DNA of 64,000 nucleotides from Mesorhizobium sp. M1B.F.Ca.ET.045.04.1.1 (GCF_003952465.1 NZ_CP034448.1:3697001-3761000), one strand, 5' to 3'; positions 33,124 through 42,645 are shown, counted from the first letter of the stretch. Numbers and translations are program-made. The notes: generated by a model from the sequence alone, not told the origin.

Positions 33124-35216
33124 GCCTGGCTGCCTTTGCGGATCAGGAGGATTGCGCCGTCGCTCTGGATGACGGCGTCGAAGCTGGTGGTGACGACGGT
33201 CGACGTTTCGCGTTCGACGATGACGGCAGGGCCCGCGACACGGTCGCCGGTGCAGAGCGTGTCGCGTTCGACGATGCCGTAGCTGCGCGGCGCGCCGCTG
33301 ACGGGATCGAAGACCTCGCGCGTCGTGGTCGGTTCGCTCGTCTTCCTACCGGTGGTCAGCTCGTGCCTCGTAACGGCAGGCCGAACATCCGTCGCCTTGA
33401 CCGACCAGGTGACGATCTCGATCTCCAGCCCGTCGAGCCCTTCGATGGCGCGGCCGAAGAAGCGCTGGTAGTTCTCCTCGAACAGTTCCTTGAGCTTTGC
33501 AACGGCGTCGTCGCCGAACGGCTCGTCGGCCTGCGGGACAGGGATTTCCCAGCCCTGGCCGGCATAGCGCATGAAGGCGGTGATCTCGCAGACGATTTTA
33601 CCGCTGGCGCCGGTACGCACAAAGCCCTCGGCGGAGGCCTTGAGGTCGGCGAGCAGGGCGTTGACCTCGGCCGGCTTGAATTGTGACAGGCGCGTCAGTT
33701 TCGAGGCCAGCGCCTCGTAACCGAACGGCGCCTTGAGGAAGCCGATCGCCGATCCGACGCCGGCACCTCTCGGCACGATGCACTGGTCGATGCCGAGCTT
33801 CTCGCACAGCCTTGCCGCGTGAAGCGGTGCGGCGCCGCCGAAGGCGATCATCAGATTGTCGGAGATGTTCTTGCCGTTCTCCACCGCATGGACGCGGGCG
33901 GCATTTGCCATGTTCTCGTCCACCACCTCGCAGATGCCGAAGGCGGTCGACATGGCATTCAACGAAAGCCGCTCGCCGACATCGCGCAGGATGGCCTGTT
34001 CGGACGCGGCTGTGTCGAGTCTGATCGCGCCGCCAGCGAAATTGTGTGGATCGAGCTTGCCGAGCACCAGGTCGGCGTCGGTGATCGCCGGGCGCTTGCC
34101 GCCGCGGCCGTAGCAGGCCGGGCCCGGCTCCGATCCCGCGCTCTCGGGTCCGGTCTGGATACGGCCCATGGCATCGACCCAGGCGATGGAGCCGCCGCCG
34201 GCGCCGATCTCGATCATCTCGATCACGGGGATGGAGATCGGCATGCCCGAGCCCTTGGAGAAGCGATAGGTGCGCGCCACTTCGAAGGTTCTCGCCGTGC
34301 GCGGCGCGTAATCCTCGATCAGGCAGATCTTGGCGGTGGTTCCGCCCATGTCATAGGAGACGACCTTTTCGAGCCCGAAGCGTCTGGCGATGTCGGCGGC
34401 GAAAATGGCGCCCCCGGCCGGGCCGGATTCGACCAGCCGAACCGGGAATTCCGAAGCGGTTTCCACCGAGATCAGGCCGCCGCCGGAATGGATCATGAAA
34501 ACCGGGCACTCGGCGCCCATGTCCTTGAGCCGCGTCTGCAGGCGGGCGAGGTAGTCGGCCATCTGCGGCCGCACATAGGCGTTGGCGCAGACGGTATTGA
34601 AGCGCTCGAATTCGCGCATCTGCGGCGAGACTTCCGCGCTGATCGAAATCGGGATGTTCAGCTTGCGAGCAAGGATTTCGCGGGCGCGGCGCTCGTGGTC
34701 CGGATTGGCGTAGGCATGGATGAAGCCGATTGCCACCGAGCCGAAGCCGCCGGCCGCGATCCGGTCCGCTATTTCCTTCAGGGCGGCTTCGTCGAGCGGC
34801 TGCAGCTCCTGGCCCTCGGCACCGATGCGGCCCTTGACTGTGAAGCGGTCTTCGCGCGGGATGAGCGGCGTCGGCAGTTGCAGGTTGAGATCGTATTGCT
34901 CGAAACGGTTTTCCGTCCGCATCTCGATCACGTCGCGGAAGCCTTCCGTTGTGACCAGCGCGGTCTTGGCGCCGCGCCGCTCGATGAGCGCGTTGGTGGC
35001 GAGCGTTGTGCCGTGGATGATGATGCCGATTTCGGACGGCGCGATTCCGGCATCTCGGACGACGATGGCGATGCCGTCGAGGATCGCCTGTTCGGGCGCC
35101 GAATAGTTGGTCAGCACCTTGGTCGAAAACATCGTTCCCCTGACGTCGAGGGCGATGTCGGTGAAGGTGCCGCCGATGTCCGCGCCGAGACGGATGTCGT
35201 CAGTTCTGGAGGTCAT
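33120..35216 (-). CDS. hyuA: Hydantoinase/oxoprolinase family, A subunit
   Basis: This is a 698-aa protein from the ATG at 35216; the frame is open to 35720, but that part is antisense-like overlap with the upstream gene. The N-terminus IRLGADIGGTFTDIALD is the actin-like ATPase phosphate-1 motif of HyuA, followed by IIIHGTTLATNALIERRG. VVSYDMGGTTAKICLIED is the second ATP motif, and MIAFGGAAPLHAARLCEKLG is the family's conserved C-terminal block. It couples ATP hydrolysis to ring opening or carboxylation with HyuB. The start overlaps the stop of the ThDP enzyme gene by four bases. Confidence 0.94.
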   Translation of the reverse strand: MTSRTDDIRLGADIGGTFTDIALDVRGTMFSTKVLTNYSAPEQAILDGIAIVVRDAGIAPSEIGIIIHGTTLATNALIERRGAKTALVTTEGFRDVIEMRTENRFEQYDLNLQLPTPLIPREDRFTVKGRIGAEGQELQPLDEAALKEIADRIAAGGFGSVAIGFIHAYANPDHERRAREILARKLNIPISISAEVSPQMREFERFNTVCANAYVRPQMADYLARLQTRLKDMGAECPVFMIHSGGGLISVETASEFPVRLVESGPAGGAIFAADIARRFGLEKVVSYDMGGTTAKICLIEDYAPRTARTFEVARTYRFSKGSGMPISIPVIEMIEIGAGGGSIAWVDAMGRIQTGPESAGSEPGPACYGRGGKRPAITDADLVLGKLDPHNFAGGAIRLDTAASEQAILRDVGERLSLNAMSTAFGICEVVDENMANAARVHAVENGKNISDNLMIAFGGAAPLHAARLCEKLGIDQCIVPRGAGVGSAIGFLKAPFGYEALASKLTRLSQFKPAEVNALLADLKASAEGFVRTGASGKIVCEITAFMRYAGQGWEIPVPQADEPFGDDAVAKLKELFEENYQRFFGRAIEGLDGLEIEIVTWSVKATDVRPAVTRHELTTGRKTSEPTTTREVFDPVSGAPRSYGIVERDTLCTGDRVAGPAVIVERETSTVVTTSFDAVIQSDGAILLIRKGSQA

Positions 35217-36883
35217 GCCTTGGCCTTCCGGGAAGCGAATGCGGCGTCGCGCATCTGGGTGAGAGTCTGCCGGGGCGTGAGCGCTTCGGGCGAGACGGCA
35301 ATGTCGAGGACGGCGCCTGTTTCGGACTTCAGCGCCCGCTCGAACGCCGCCGCTAAATCTCCGGTGGATTCGACCCGCTCGGCGTGGAAACCGTAGGCCT
35401 TTGCCAGCGTCACGAAATCCGGATTTTCGAGCGAGGTGCCGGAGACGCGGGCCGGATAGTTGCGCTCCTGATGCGCGCGGATCGTGCCGTAGATGCCGTT
35501 GTTGATGATCAGCACGATCGGCTGCGCGCCCGCCTGCATGGCGGTTCCGAGTTCCTGGCAATTCATCTGGAAGTCGCCGTCGCCGGCAAAGCAGACGACT
35601 GTGCGCTGCGGATACGCGACCTTGGCGGCGATCGCGGCCGGCAGACCGTAGCCCATGGCGCCGGACTGCGGTGCAAGCAGCCGCGCCTGCGGCCCGAACT
35701 TGAAGAACTTGTTCGGCCATACCGTGAAGTTGCCGGCGCCGTTGGTCAGGATCACGTCTGCCGGTAGGTTGTCGCGAAGCCAGGCGCTGACCGCGACCAT
35801 GTCGACGGGGCCAGGCTGCACGGGCGCGGCGAAGGTACCTTCATAGGCCTTGCGAGCCGCGGCGCGCCAGTCGGCCCAGCCACCCTTCACCGAGGTGAGC
35901 GCCTTGGCGAAGGCGTTCGGCCCAGCATGGATGCCGATCGCCGGCACATAGATCTTGCCGATCTCGCGATCGGAACCGTGCACGTGGATCAGCTTCTGGC
36001 GCGGCACGGGAACTTCCAGCAGCGTGTAGCCGTCGGTCGTCATCTCGCCGAAGCGGACATTGACGGCCAGGATCACGTCGGCGTCGCGGATCAGGGTCTT
36101 CACATGCGGCACCATGCCGACGCCGGCCTCGCCGACGAAGACCGGCGAGTGGTTGTCGAACTGGTCCTGGTAGCGGAAGGCGGCGACGACCGGGATGTCG
36201 GAGTCTTCGGCGAAGGCCTGAAGCGCGGCACGTCCGTCCGCCGTCCAGTTGGTGCCGCCCATCAGCAGCACCGGCTTCTCGGCCGATGCCAGCAATTTGA
36301 CGGCCGCCGCAATCGCAGCCTGCGCCGGCGCGGGCTCGAAGATCGCCGCCGGGCCGCTGAGCGGCGCGGCCTCGGTCAGGGTGGTCAGCATGTCTTCCGG
36401 CAGCGCGACCACAACGGGGCCGGGCCGTCCGGTCGAGGCGGTGGTCCAGGCCCGCGCCACGATCTCGGGCAGGCGCTCGACGTCGTCGATCTCGACCGCC
36501 CATTTGGCGACGGTCCCATAGACCGCCCGGTAGTCGATCTCCTGGAAGGCTTCGCGGCCCTTCATGTCGGTGCCGACCTGCCCGACGAACAGGATCATCG
36601 GCGACGAGTCCTGCATGGCCGTATGCACGCCGATGCTGGCATTGGTGACGCCCGGGCCGCGGGTGACGAAACAGATGCCCGGCGTGCCTGTCAGCTTGCC
36701 GTAGGCGGAGGCCATGAAAGACGCGCCGCCTTCGTTGCGGCAGAGCACGTAATCCAGCTTGCCATGGGTGTCGTGCAGCGCGTCGAGGACGGCCAGATAG
36801 CTTTCGCCGGGAACGCCGAAGCTCTTGGTCGCGCCGAGCGCGATCAGGCACTCGACAAGAAGGCGACCGCCATTGCGCATCAT
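35213..36883 (-). CDS. Thiamine-diphosphate-dependent enzyme (acetolactate-synthase-like)
   Basis: This is a protein of about 556 aa with the three-domain POX/AHAS fold. The N-terminal PYR domain (GATKSFGVPGESYLAVLDAL) contains the catalytic glutamate region, followed by the central domain. The C-terminal ThDP motif is GDGDFQMNCQELGTAMQAG through INNGIYGTIRAH. Two ATGs in tandem (36883 and 36880) are possible starts. True acetolactate synthase has an ilvH regulatory subunit next to it, absent here, so this is more likely a catabolic lyase or decarboxylase of a keto acid (for example glyoxylate carboligase, oxalyl or indolepyruvate-type enzymes). It heads the hyuAB operon. Confidence 0.88.
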   Translation of the reverse strand: MMRNGGRLLVECLIALGATKSFGVPGESYLAVLDALHDTHGKLDYVLCRNEGGASFMASAYGKLTGTPGICFVTRGPGVTNASIGVHTAMQDSSPMILFVGQVGTDMKGREAFQEIDYRAVYGTVAKWAVEIDDVERLPEIVARAWTTASTGRPGPVVVALPEDMLTTLTEAAPLSGPAAIFEPAPAQAAIAAAVKLLASAEKPVLLMGGTNWTADGRAALQAFAEDSDIPVVAAFRYQDQFDNHSPVFVGEAGVGMVPHVKTLIRDADVILAVNVRFGEMTTDGYTLLEVPVPRQKLIHVHGSDREIGKIYVPAIGIHAGPNAFAKALTSVKGGWADWRAAARKAYEGTFAAPVQPGPVDMVAVSAWLRDNLPADVILTNGAGNFTVWPNKFFKFGPQARLLAPQSGAMGYGLPAAIAAKVAYPQRTVVCFAGDGDFQMNCQELGTAMQAGAQPIVLIINNGIYGTIRAHQERNYPARVSGTSLENPDFVTLAKAYGFHAERVESTGDLAAAFERALKSETGAVLDIAVSPEALTPRQTLTQMRDAAFASRKAKA

Positions 36884-36997
36884 GCTTCGAACACCCCGCT
36901 GTGTCGGCAAGCGGACTGAGCCTGCCCTTCGATCTATACCTGCACGCTGGCGGACCGCAGCGAAATCAAGAAATGCGGTCTAATCGAAAGTTTTTCT

Positions 36998-38404
36998 TTA
37001 CTCTGGCGAATGCACCAGAACGCCGGGATTCATCGTGTCCGACGGATCGAACGCAGCCTTCAGCCGCGCCATGAGCTCCCGCTCCATTACACCCCTGGTC
37101 CGATCGGCCATGGCGATCTTGGCGCGGCCAAGCCCATGCTCGGCCGCGAAGCTGCCGCCCATTTCGGTGGCAAGCGCAGCCAGCGCCTCGGCGAACTCTC
37201 CGGCCTTGCCGTCGAAATCGGCGCGACCTTCCGGCGGCGACAGATTGTAGTGGATGTTGCCGTCGCCGAGATGCCCGAACGGGTTGATCCGCACGCCCGA
37301 TAGGATGTCGTCACAGATCTTTGCGCCGGCCTCGATGAAGCGGGCGATCGCGCCCGGCGGCACAGAGATGTCGTGCTTCAACTGCTCGCCTTCCAGCCGC
37401 TGCCCCTCGGGCTGCTCCTCGCGCAGGCGCCAGAATTGCGCGCGCTGCGCGCCCGAATTGGCCAGCGCGCCATGCACGACTAGGCCTTGCTCCATGCCCC
37501 ATTCCAGCGCCGAATTCAGGATTTCGTCCAGCGGCACCCGCGGCGAGCCCGAGGCCAGCTCGACGAGCAGATAGACGTCGCCGCGTGTTTCCAGCTGATA
37601 GGCGAGGTCGGGCAGGTGCTTGAGCGCCAGCGCAAGGCCGACATCGGAGAAGAATTCGAGCCCGGCGAGGAACTCTCCGGCCTCGCCGCGCAGGTAGGCG
37701 CCGAACGACACGGCGGCAGCGAAGTCGGACATGACCAGCAGCGCGCTCGCCTGCTGCTTTGGCGTGGGATAGAGCCGCAACACCGCGCGCGTCACGATGC
37801 CGAGCGTGCCTTCCGAACCGCAGAACAGCTTGCGCAGCTGATAGCCGGCGTTGTCCTTCTGCACCGCGCGCAGCCCGTCCCACACTGCGCCGTCCGGCGT
37901 CACGACCTCGAGGCCAAGCACAAGATCCTGCATCATCCCGTATCGGAAAGCCTGGCTGCCGCCGGCATTGGTGCCAATCAGGCCGCCGATCCTGGCGCTG
38001 CCTTCGGCGCCGAGATGCATCGGAAACATCAGGCCATGCGGCTCCAGCGCCCCGTGCAGCGTGGCGAGCACAACGCCCGCGTCAACCGCGATCGACCCGC
38101 TCTCCGGATCCGGTTCGCCGATCGCCGTCATGCGCGAAAGCGAGACGATCACGGCGTTCGGCCGATCGGCGACGGCGCCGCCGCAAAGGCCTGTGTTGCC
38201 GCCTTGCGGGATCACCGCCACGCCCGCCTCCCGGCATGCCTTGACGACCGCCGCTACTTCAGCGGTGCTCACCGGCCTGGCAACGCCCAAAGGCGCGACG
38301 CCATAGCGGTTCAGCCAGTCGCGCTGGTAGGGCTCGGCGTCAGTGCCCGAAAGCCAGCCTTTCGGCCCGAGAATTGCCTGCAATACACTAACGGGATCAG
38401 CCAT
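36998..38404 (-). CDS. FAD-linked oxidase, GlcD/D-lactate dehydrogenase type
   Basis: This is a 468-aa flavoenzyme from the ATG at 38404; upstream codons overlap the control region of the ABC transporter end. The PCMH-type FAD domain is typical: VAVIPQGGNTGLCGGAVAD and LGAEGSARIGGLIGTNAGGS. The C-terminal oxidase cap ends with GHLGDGNIHYNLSPP and AAEHGLGRAKIAMAD, the metal/substrate His motifs of 2-hydroxyacid dehydrogenases. Members oxidise D-lactate, glycolate or D-2-hydroxyglutarate. An LhgO-like enzyme acting on the opposite enantiomer lies 11 kb to the left. It lies between the hyu operon and the amino-acid transporter. Confidence 0.92.
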   Translation of the reverse strand: MADPVSVLQAILGPKGWLSGTDAEPYQRDWLNRYGVAPLGVARPVSTAEVAAVVKACREAGVAVIPQGGNTGLCGGAVADRPNAVIVSLSRMTAIGEPDPESGSIAVDAGVVLATLHGALEPHGLMFPMHLGAEGSARIGGLIGTNAGGSQAFRYGMMQDLVLGLEVVTPDGAVWDGLRAVQKDNAGYQLRKLFCGSEGTLGIVTRAVLRLYPTPKQQASALLVMSDFAAAVSFGAYLRGEAGEFLAGLEFFSDVGLALALKHLPDLAYQLETRGDVYLLVELASGSPRVPLDEILNSALEWGMEQGLVVHGALANSGAQRAQFWRLREEQPEGQRLEGEQLKHDISVPPGAIARFIEAGAKICDDILSGVRINPFGHLGDGNIHYNLSPPEGRADFDGKAGEFAEALAALATEMGGSFAAEHGLGRAKIAMADRTRGVMERELMARLKAAFDPSDTMNPGVLVHSPE

Positions 38405-38457
38405 CGGGATACCTGAGATGTACGACGAGCCGCGTATAGACAGGTGCGGCGCCCGGC

Positions 38458-39213
38458 TCAATGACCCAGGACCTGCGACAGGAATTGCCGCGTGCGCTCG
38501 TTCCGGCACGAGGTGAAGAATTCCTCCGGCGGCGCTTCCTCGACGATCTCGCCGCCGTCCATGAAAATCACCCGGTCGGCGACGCGGCGTGCGAAGCCCA
38601 TCTCGTGGGTGACGCAGATCATCGTCATGCCTTCGGAGGCAAGCGTGACCATGACGTCCAGCACCTCCGCGATCATTTCCGGATCGAGCGCCGAGGTCGG
38701 CTCGTCGAACAGCATGATCTGCGGCTCCATGCAGAGCGCGCGCGCAATCGCCACACGTTGCTGCTGGCCGCCGGAGAGCTGGCCGGGAAACTTCATCGCC
38801 TGCTCGGGAATGCGGACCTTCTCAAGATAGCGCCGGGCGGTCGCCTCTGCTTCCTCGCGCGGCCGCTTGCGCACGATCATCGGCGCGATCATGCAGTTCT
38901 CCAGCACGCTCATGTGCGGAAACAGGTTGAAGTGCTGGAACACCATGCCGACTTCGCGCCTGATCCCGTCGATGTTGCCGACATCGTCGTTGAGCTCGGT
39001 GCCGAGCACGGTGATGCGGCCGCCATTGTGCTGCTCGAGCCGGTTGATGCAGCGGATCATGGTCGACTTGCCGGAACCGGAGGGGCCGCAGACGACGATC
39101 TTTTCGCCCCGCTGCACGGACAGGTTTATCTTCCGCAGCGCTTGGAATGTCCCATAGTATTTGTCGAGGTTTTCGATGCGCACGGCGGCGCCGGATGGCT
39201 GGGTCGAATTCAC
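38458..39213 (-). CDS. aapP: Amino-acid ABC transporter ATP-binding protein (AapP-like)
   Basis: This is a 251-aa ATPase starting at a GTG. Walker A is GPSGSGKST (residues 43-51), the Q-loop is VFQHFNLFPH, the signature is LSGGQQQRVAIARAL, Walker B is IMLFDEPTSALDPE and the switch His is in CVTHEMGFA. It powers the general L-amino-acid uptake system of rhizobia (Aap), which brings in many amino acids and also affects their efflux. It is the last gene of the binding protein, permease, permease, ATPase operon, 13 bases after the M permease. GlnQ-type ATPases look alike, but the linked genes have Aap architecture. Confidence 0.93.
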   Translation of the reverse strand: MNSTQPSGAAVRIENLDKYYGTFQALRKINLSVQRGEKIVVCGPSGSGKSTMIRCINRLEQHNGGRITVLGTELNDDVGNIDGIRREVGMVFQHFNLFPHMSVLENCMIAPMIVRKRPREEAEATARRYLEKVRIPEQAMKFPGQLSGGQQQRVAIARALCMEPQIMLFDEPTSALDPEMIAEVLDVMVTLASEGMTMICVTHEMGFARRVADRVIFMDGGEIVEEAPPEEFFTSCRNERTRQFLSQVLGH

Positions 39214-39226
39214 TTGCGGGCCTCTC

Positions 39227-40306
39227 CTATCGTTCGCCGACCGACATGCGCCGCTCGAGGAAGGCGCCGTAGCGGGACAGGCTGAAGACGAAGACGAAAT
39301 AGATCATGGCGATGAAGGCATAGACCTCGACATAGGCGAAGCGCCATTCGCCGGTGCCGTAGGCGGCGTTGCCCGAAGCCAGGATCTCGAAGAAGCCGAC
39401 GATGACCACCAGCGAGGTTTCCTTGAACGAGATGACGAACTGGTTGATCGTCGCCGGCAGAGCGTTGCGCATGGCCTGCGGCAGGAGGATGCGACCGATG
39501 CGCTGCCAGTAGCTCATGCCGAGCGCCATGGCGGCCTCTTCCTGTCCCTTCGGCACGCCTTGCATGCCGCCCCTGACGATCTCCGCCTGATAGGCGGAGA
39601 AGAACAGGGCGGAGCCGATGATCACCCGGTAGAGTTTGTCGCCTACCAGCCATTGCGGCAGCGCGAACGGCAGGACGACGGCGAAGGTGAACAGGATCGA
39701 GATCAGCGGCAGCGAGCGGACCCCGTCGATGATGAGGCCGGTTGTCCTGGAAACCCACGGCAGGTCCGACCGGCGCAGCAGCGCCAGGCAGATCGCCAGC
39801 GGAAAGCCGATCAGGCAGGTGGTCACGAAGATGAAGAGGGTGAGCGCCAGTCCGCCCCAGGCTTCCTCGCCGACATAAGGCAGACCAAGCAGGCCGCCTT
39901 TCATCAGCACGTAATAGAGGCCTGTTCCGGCCCCCCAGACGAGCGCGATGCGGCGGCCCGTCCAGAAGGCTGGAATGCAGCTCAGCACCGTCATCACCAC
40001 CACGGCCACACAGGCCAGCGCCGAGCGCCATTGCTCCTCGAAGGGATAGAGGCCGAAGAGGATGATGCGCCACCGGGCAGCGATGACCGACCAGCAGGCT
40101 CCCGCCGCCGCCTGGCATGCCTCGGGCCCGCCGCTGGTCGTGAACACGGCCGAGAAGACCGCCCAGTCGAGCAGCCTCCAGACGACGAAAGCCATGATCG
40201 CCACCGATATCAGCGACAACAGCGCCTGAAGCGGCGTCGCAAAGAAGCGCCGCTTCAGATCCTCGAGCTTTCCCGGGGCAGGGGGAGCGACAACGACCAT
40301 CTCCAT
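39227..40306 (-). CDS. aapM: Amino-acid ABC transporter permease (AapM-like)
   Basis: This is a 359-aa inner-membrane permease. The long N-terminal half with several membrane helices is typical of AapM and absent from shorter HisM/GlnP types. The EAA loop facing the ATPase is VRGGMQGVPKGQEEAAMALG, followed by LPQAMRNALPATINQF. It overlaps none of its neighbours but sits three bases after the Q permease. With AapQ it forms the heterodimeric channel. Confidence 0.93.
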   Translation of the reverse strand: MEMVVVAPPAPGKLEDLKRRFFATPLQALLSLISVAIMAFVVWRLLDWAVFSAVFTTSGGPEACQAAAGACWSVIAARWRIILFGLYPFEEQWRSALACVAVVVMTVLSCIPAFWTGRRIALVWGAGTGLYYVLMKGGLLGLPYVGEEAWGGLALTLFIFVTTCLIGFPLAICLALLRRSDLPWVSRTTGLIIDGVRSLPLISILFTFAVVLPFALPQWLVGDKLYRVIIGSALFFSAYQAEIVRGGMQGVPKGQEEAAMALGMSYWQRIGRILLPQAMRNALPATINQFVISFKETSLVVIVGFFEILASGNAAYGTGEWRFAYVEVYAFIAMIYFVFVFSLSRYGAFLERRMSVGER

Positions 40307-40309
40307 CTC

Positions 40310-41473
40310 TCACCCCCTCAACTGATTGCCCTCGAGGGCAATGGCTTTGTTGATGCGGTTGAAGATCGCGGCAAGGCTGAGGTTGATGGCAAGGAATCCC
40401 GCCATCAGGATGCCGATCGCTTCCAGCGTCTGGCCGGAATGGTTGATGGTCAGCGCCACGATCATGAAGAAGTCGGTGAAGCCCACCGCGATGCCCATGG
40501 TCGTCGCCTTCATCAGCCAGACATACTGGTTGGCGAGGATCGGCAGCATGGCGCGCAGCGCCAGCGGCAACCGCACCAGCGTGAAGACCCGCCAGGGGCT
40601 GAGGCCAAGCGAGAGCGCCGCCTCCATCTGACCCTTGCCGACCGCCTTGAAGCCGCCGCGCACGATCTCGGCGATGTAGGAGCCGCCATAGATGGCGATG
40701 GCGATGGCCAAAGCGGAAAACTCCGGCGGAATGCGCAAGCCGCCCTTGAGGTTGAGGCCTTGCAGGGCAGGGAAATCGAGCAGCGGCAGGTCGGGCAGGC
40801 GGCCGGCCGTCAGGATGATGACCGCGCAGGCCAGCGCCGCCGCGACACCGGCGAATTGAACGCCAAGGCGCTCGCCGACAGGCCGGCTGAGGCGAGATGT
40901 CCTGCCCAGCCAAACCGGAAGCGCGATCGCCGCGATCACCGCAAGTATCGCTGCCGCGAGCGCAGCACCGCCGACGTTGGGGACCGGCACGTAAAGGCCG
41001 CGGCTGGTCAGCAGCATGCCAAAGGCCTCATGCGCGGCGCGCGGCGTCGGCAGATGGGTGATGACGGCGTACCAGAAGAAAACCTGGAGGATCAGCGGGA
41101 TGTTGCGGAAGATGTCGACATAGGTCCGGCCGAGCAGCCGCGCCAATTCATTCGAAGAGGCGCGCGCCAGACCGATGATCGTGCCGACGATCGTCGCCAG
41201 GATCAGCCCGGTGGTTCCGAGGAACAGCGTGTTGATGATGCCGATGAGGAAGTACCACCAGTAGGGATCATTGGCTGTGGCGGGCAGGAGCGAGAAGTTC
41301 ACGTCCCAGCCGGTCGACTTGAACAGGAAGTCGAATCCCGAGGTTATCCCTTGCTCCGCCAGGTTCCGCCTTGCGATCATCACGCAGGCAAGAACCATCC
41401 CGGCAAGCGAGCCGACGTAAAGAACCTGCAACAGCGTGTTGCGTATCCTCTGATTTCTCAGCAGGCTGATCAT
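40310..41473 (-). CDS. aapQ: Amino-acid ABC transporter permease (AapQ-like)
   Basis: This is a 387-aa inner-membrane permease from the ATG at 41473 (13 earlier in-frame codons lack support). It has about eight membrane helices and the EAA motif VRGGFKAVGKGQMEAALSLG. The long periplasmic loop between the first helices (GFDFLFKSTGWDVNFSLLP) is characteristic of AapQ. It is preceded by two hairpins that separate it from the binding-protein gene. Confidence 0.93.
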   Translation of the reverse strand: MISLLRNQRIRNTLLQVLYVGSLAGMVLACVMIARRNLAEQGITSGFDFLFKSTGWDVNFSLLPATANDPYWWYFLIGIINTLFLGTTGLILATIVGTIIGLARASSNELARLLGRTYVDIFRNIPLILQVFFWYAVITHLPTPRAAHEAFGMLLTSRGLYVPVPNVGGAALAAAILAVIAAIALPVWLGRTSRLSRPVGERLGVQFAGVAAALACAVIILTAGRLPDLPLLDFPALQGLNLKGGLRIPPEFSALAIAIAIYGGSYIAEIVRGGFKAVGKGQMEAALSLGLSPWRVFTLVRLPLALRAMLPILANQYVWLMKATTMGIAVGFTDFFMIVALTINHSGQTLEAIGILMAGFLAINLSLAAIFNRINKAIALEGNQLRG

Positions 41474-41503
41474 CAGCGTCTTTCCCGAATTGGCGCCAGC
41501 TCC

Positions 41504-41592
41504 GCCTGGCAAGAGCCAGGCAGAGCCAAGAGCGGGATGCGTTCAATTTTGCTTCGTCGCATTTCTGCGACGCCAAATGGATTTCATTTGGC
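41504..41592 (-). promoter_or_regulatory. Two hairpins between aapJ and aapQ
   Basis: A perfect 8-bp stem (41572-41579 / 41585-41592, five-base loop) and a perfect 7-bp stem (41504-41510 / 41515-41521, AAGA loop on the + strand) lie between the binding-protein and permease genes. Such structures often protect the upstream binding-protein mRNA or stop part of transcription, so that more binding protein than permease is made. No T run follows, so mRNA stabilisation is more likely than termination. Confidence 0.5.
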
Positions 41593-41610
41593 TGCAAATG
41601 CTTAGGCGGA

Positions 41611-42645
41611 TCAGTCGATCACCAGCGGGAACAGGACGCCGCCATTGTTCCACAGGTTGGTGAGCTCGCGATCCATCTTGTAGGGCGAGTCCTTGCCGAG
41701 ATCGCGCTCGAAGATCTCGCCGTAATTGCCGACCTTCTTGATCACGTTGTAGGCCCAGTCGTCGGCGAGACCGAGACCCTTGCCCATGCCTGGCGTGGCG
41801 CCGAGGAATTTCGCCACCTGCGGCGAGGTCGGCTTGGCCTTGATCTCGTCGACATTCTTGGAGGTGATGCCTTCCTGTTCGGCGAAGATCAGGGCGCTGA
41901 GCGTCCAGTTGGCGATGTCGACCCAGTTGTCGTCGCCCTGCCGCATGATCATGACTTCAGGCTCGACGGCGAGCACGTCGGGCAGGATCACGTGGTCCTC
42001 GACCTTGCTCTTGGCGATGCGGGCAATGGCGAGCGTCGGTCCCCACTGCGCATAGAGATCGCAGCGGCCGGAGAAGTAAGCCTGTTCGAGCTCTTCCGTC
42101 TTTTCGATGAGCACGGGTTCCAGCTTGATGCCGAGCTTCTGGGCGTAAGCGGCGACCTGCTGCTCCTGCGACGTGCCGGCGGGAATGCAGATCGTGCCGC
42201 CATTGGCGTCCTTGAGCGACTTCAGATTGAGCTCCTTGTGCGCCATCACCTTGGTCGTGCCGAGGTAGTAAGAGTTGGAGAATTGCAGCCCGAGCTCTGT
42301 GTCGCGGCTGAGCGTGCCGCCGGACGCCTTGATGATGATGTCGACATCGCCCGACTGGAGCGACGGCCAGCGCTGCGCCCAGCTGATCGGCACAATTTTC
42401 AGCTTTGCCGGATCGCCGAACACGGCGGTCGCCACCGCCTTGCAGAGGTCGATGTCCATGCCCTTCCAGTTGCCCTTGTCGTCCACCTCGGCGAAGCCAA
42501 GATAGGAGCCGTCATGGCCGGTGCAGTTGAGCACGCCGCGCGCCTTCACGGTCTCAAGCGTCTTGCCGCCCGCCGCTTCCGCAGGCACCGCGAAATGCAC
42601 CAGGCCAAGGGCCAAGGCGGCAGCCCCCCATTTCATCATTTTCAT
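41611..42645 (-). CDS. aapJ: General L-amino-acid-binding periplasmic protein (AapJ-like)
   Basis: This is a 344-aa solute-binding protein with an N-terminal signal peptide (ALALGLVHFAVPAEAAG, cleaved about residue 24). Typical motifs follow: VLNCTGHDGSYLGFAEVDD, WKGMDIDLCKAVATAVFGDP and LTNLWNNGGVLFPLVID at the C-terminus. It binds a broad set of L-amino acids in the periplasm and hands them to AapQM. The gene heads the transporter operon, and the LysR gene just upstream is on the same strand. Confidence 0.95.
   Translation of the reverse strand: MKMMKWGAAALALGLVHFAVPAEAAGGKTLETVKARGVLNCTGHDGSYLGFAEVDDKGNWKGMDIDLCKAVATAVFGDPAKLKIVPISWAQRWPSLQSGDVDIIIKASGGTLSRDTELGLQFSNSYYLGTTKVMAHKELNLKSLKDANGGTICIPAGTSQEQQVAAYAQKLGIKLEPVLIEKTEELEQAYFSGRCDLYAQWGPTLAIARIAKSKVEDHVILPDVLAVEPEVMIMRQGDDNWVDIANWTLSALIFAEQEGITSKNVDEIKAKPTSPQVAKFLGATPGMGKGLGLADDWAYNVIKKVGNYGEIFERDLGKDSPYKMDRELTNLWNNGGVLFPLVID

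Noticed and set aside
35217..35720. Upstream extension of hyuA
   Set aside because: It is fully overlapped by the ThDP enzyme gene in another frame. The ATG at 35216 begins the conserved ATPase motif and gives an ATGA overlap.
39161..41605. Long + strand open frame (about 814 codons) opposite the Aap permease genes
   Set aside because: It is antisense to three well-recognised genes. Its product is extremely rich in Arg, Gln, Asp and His without domains, a normal by-product of GC-rich codon bias.
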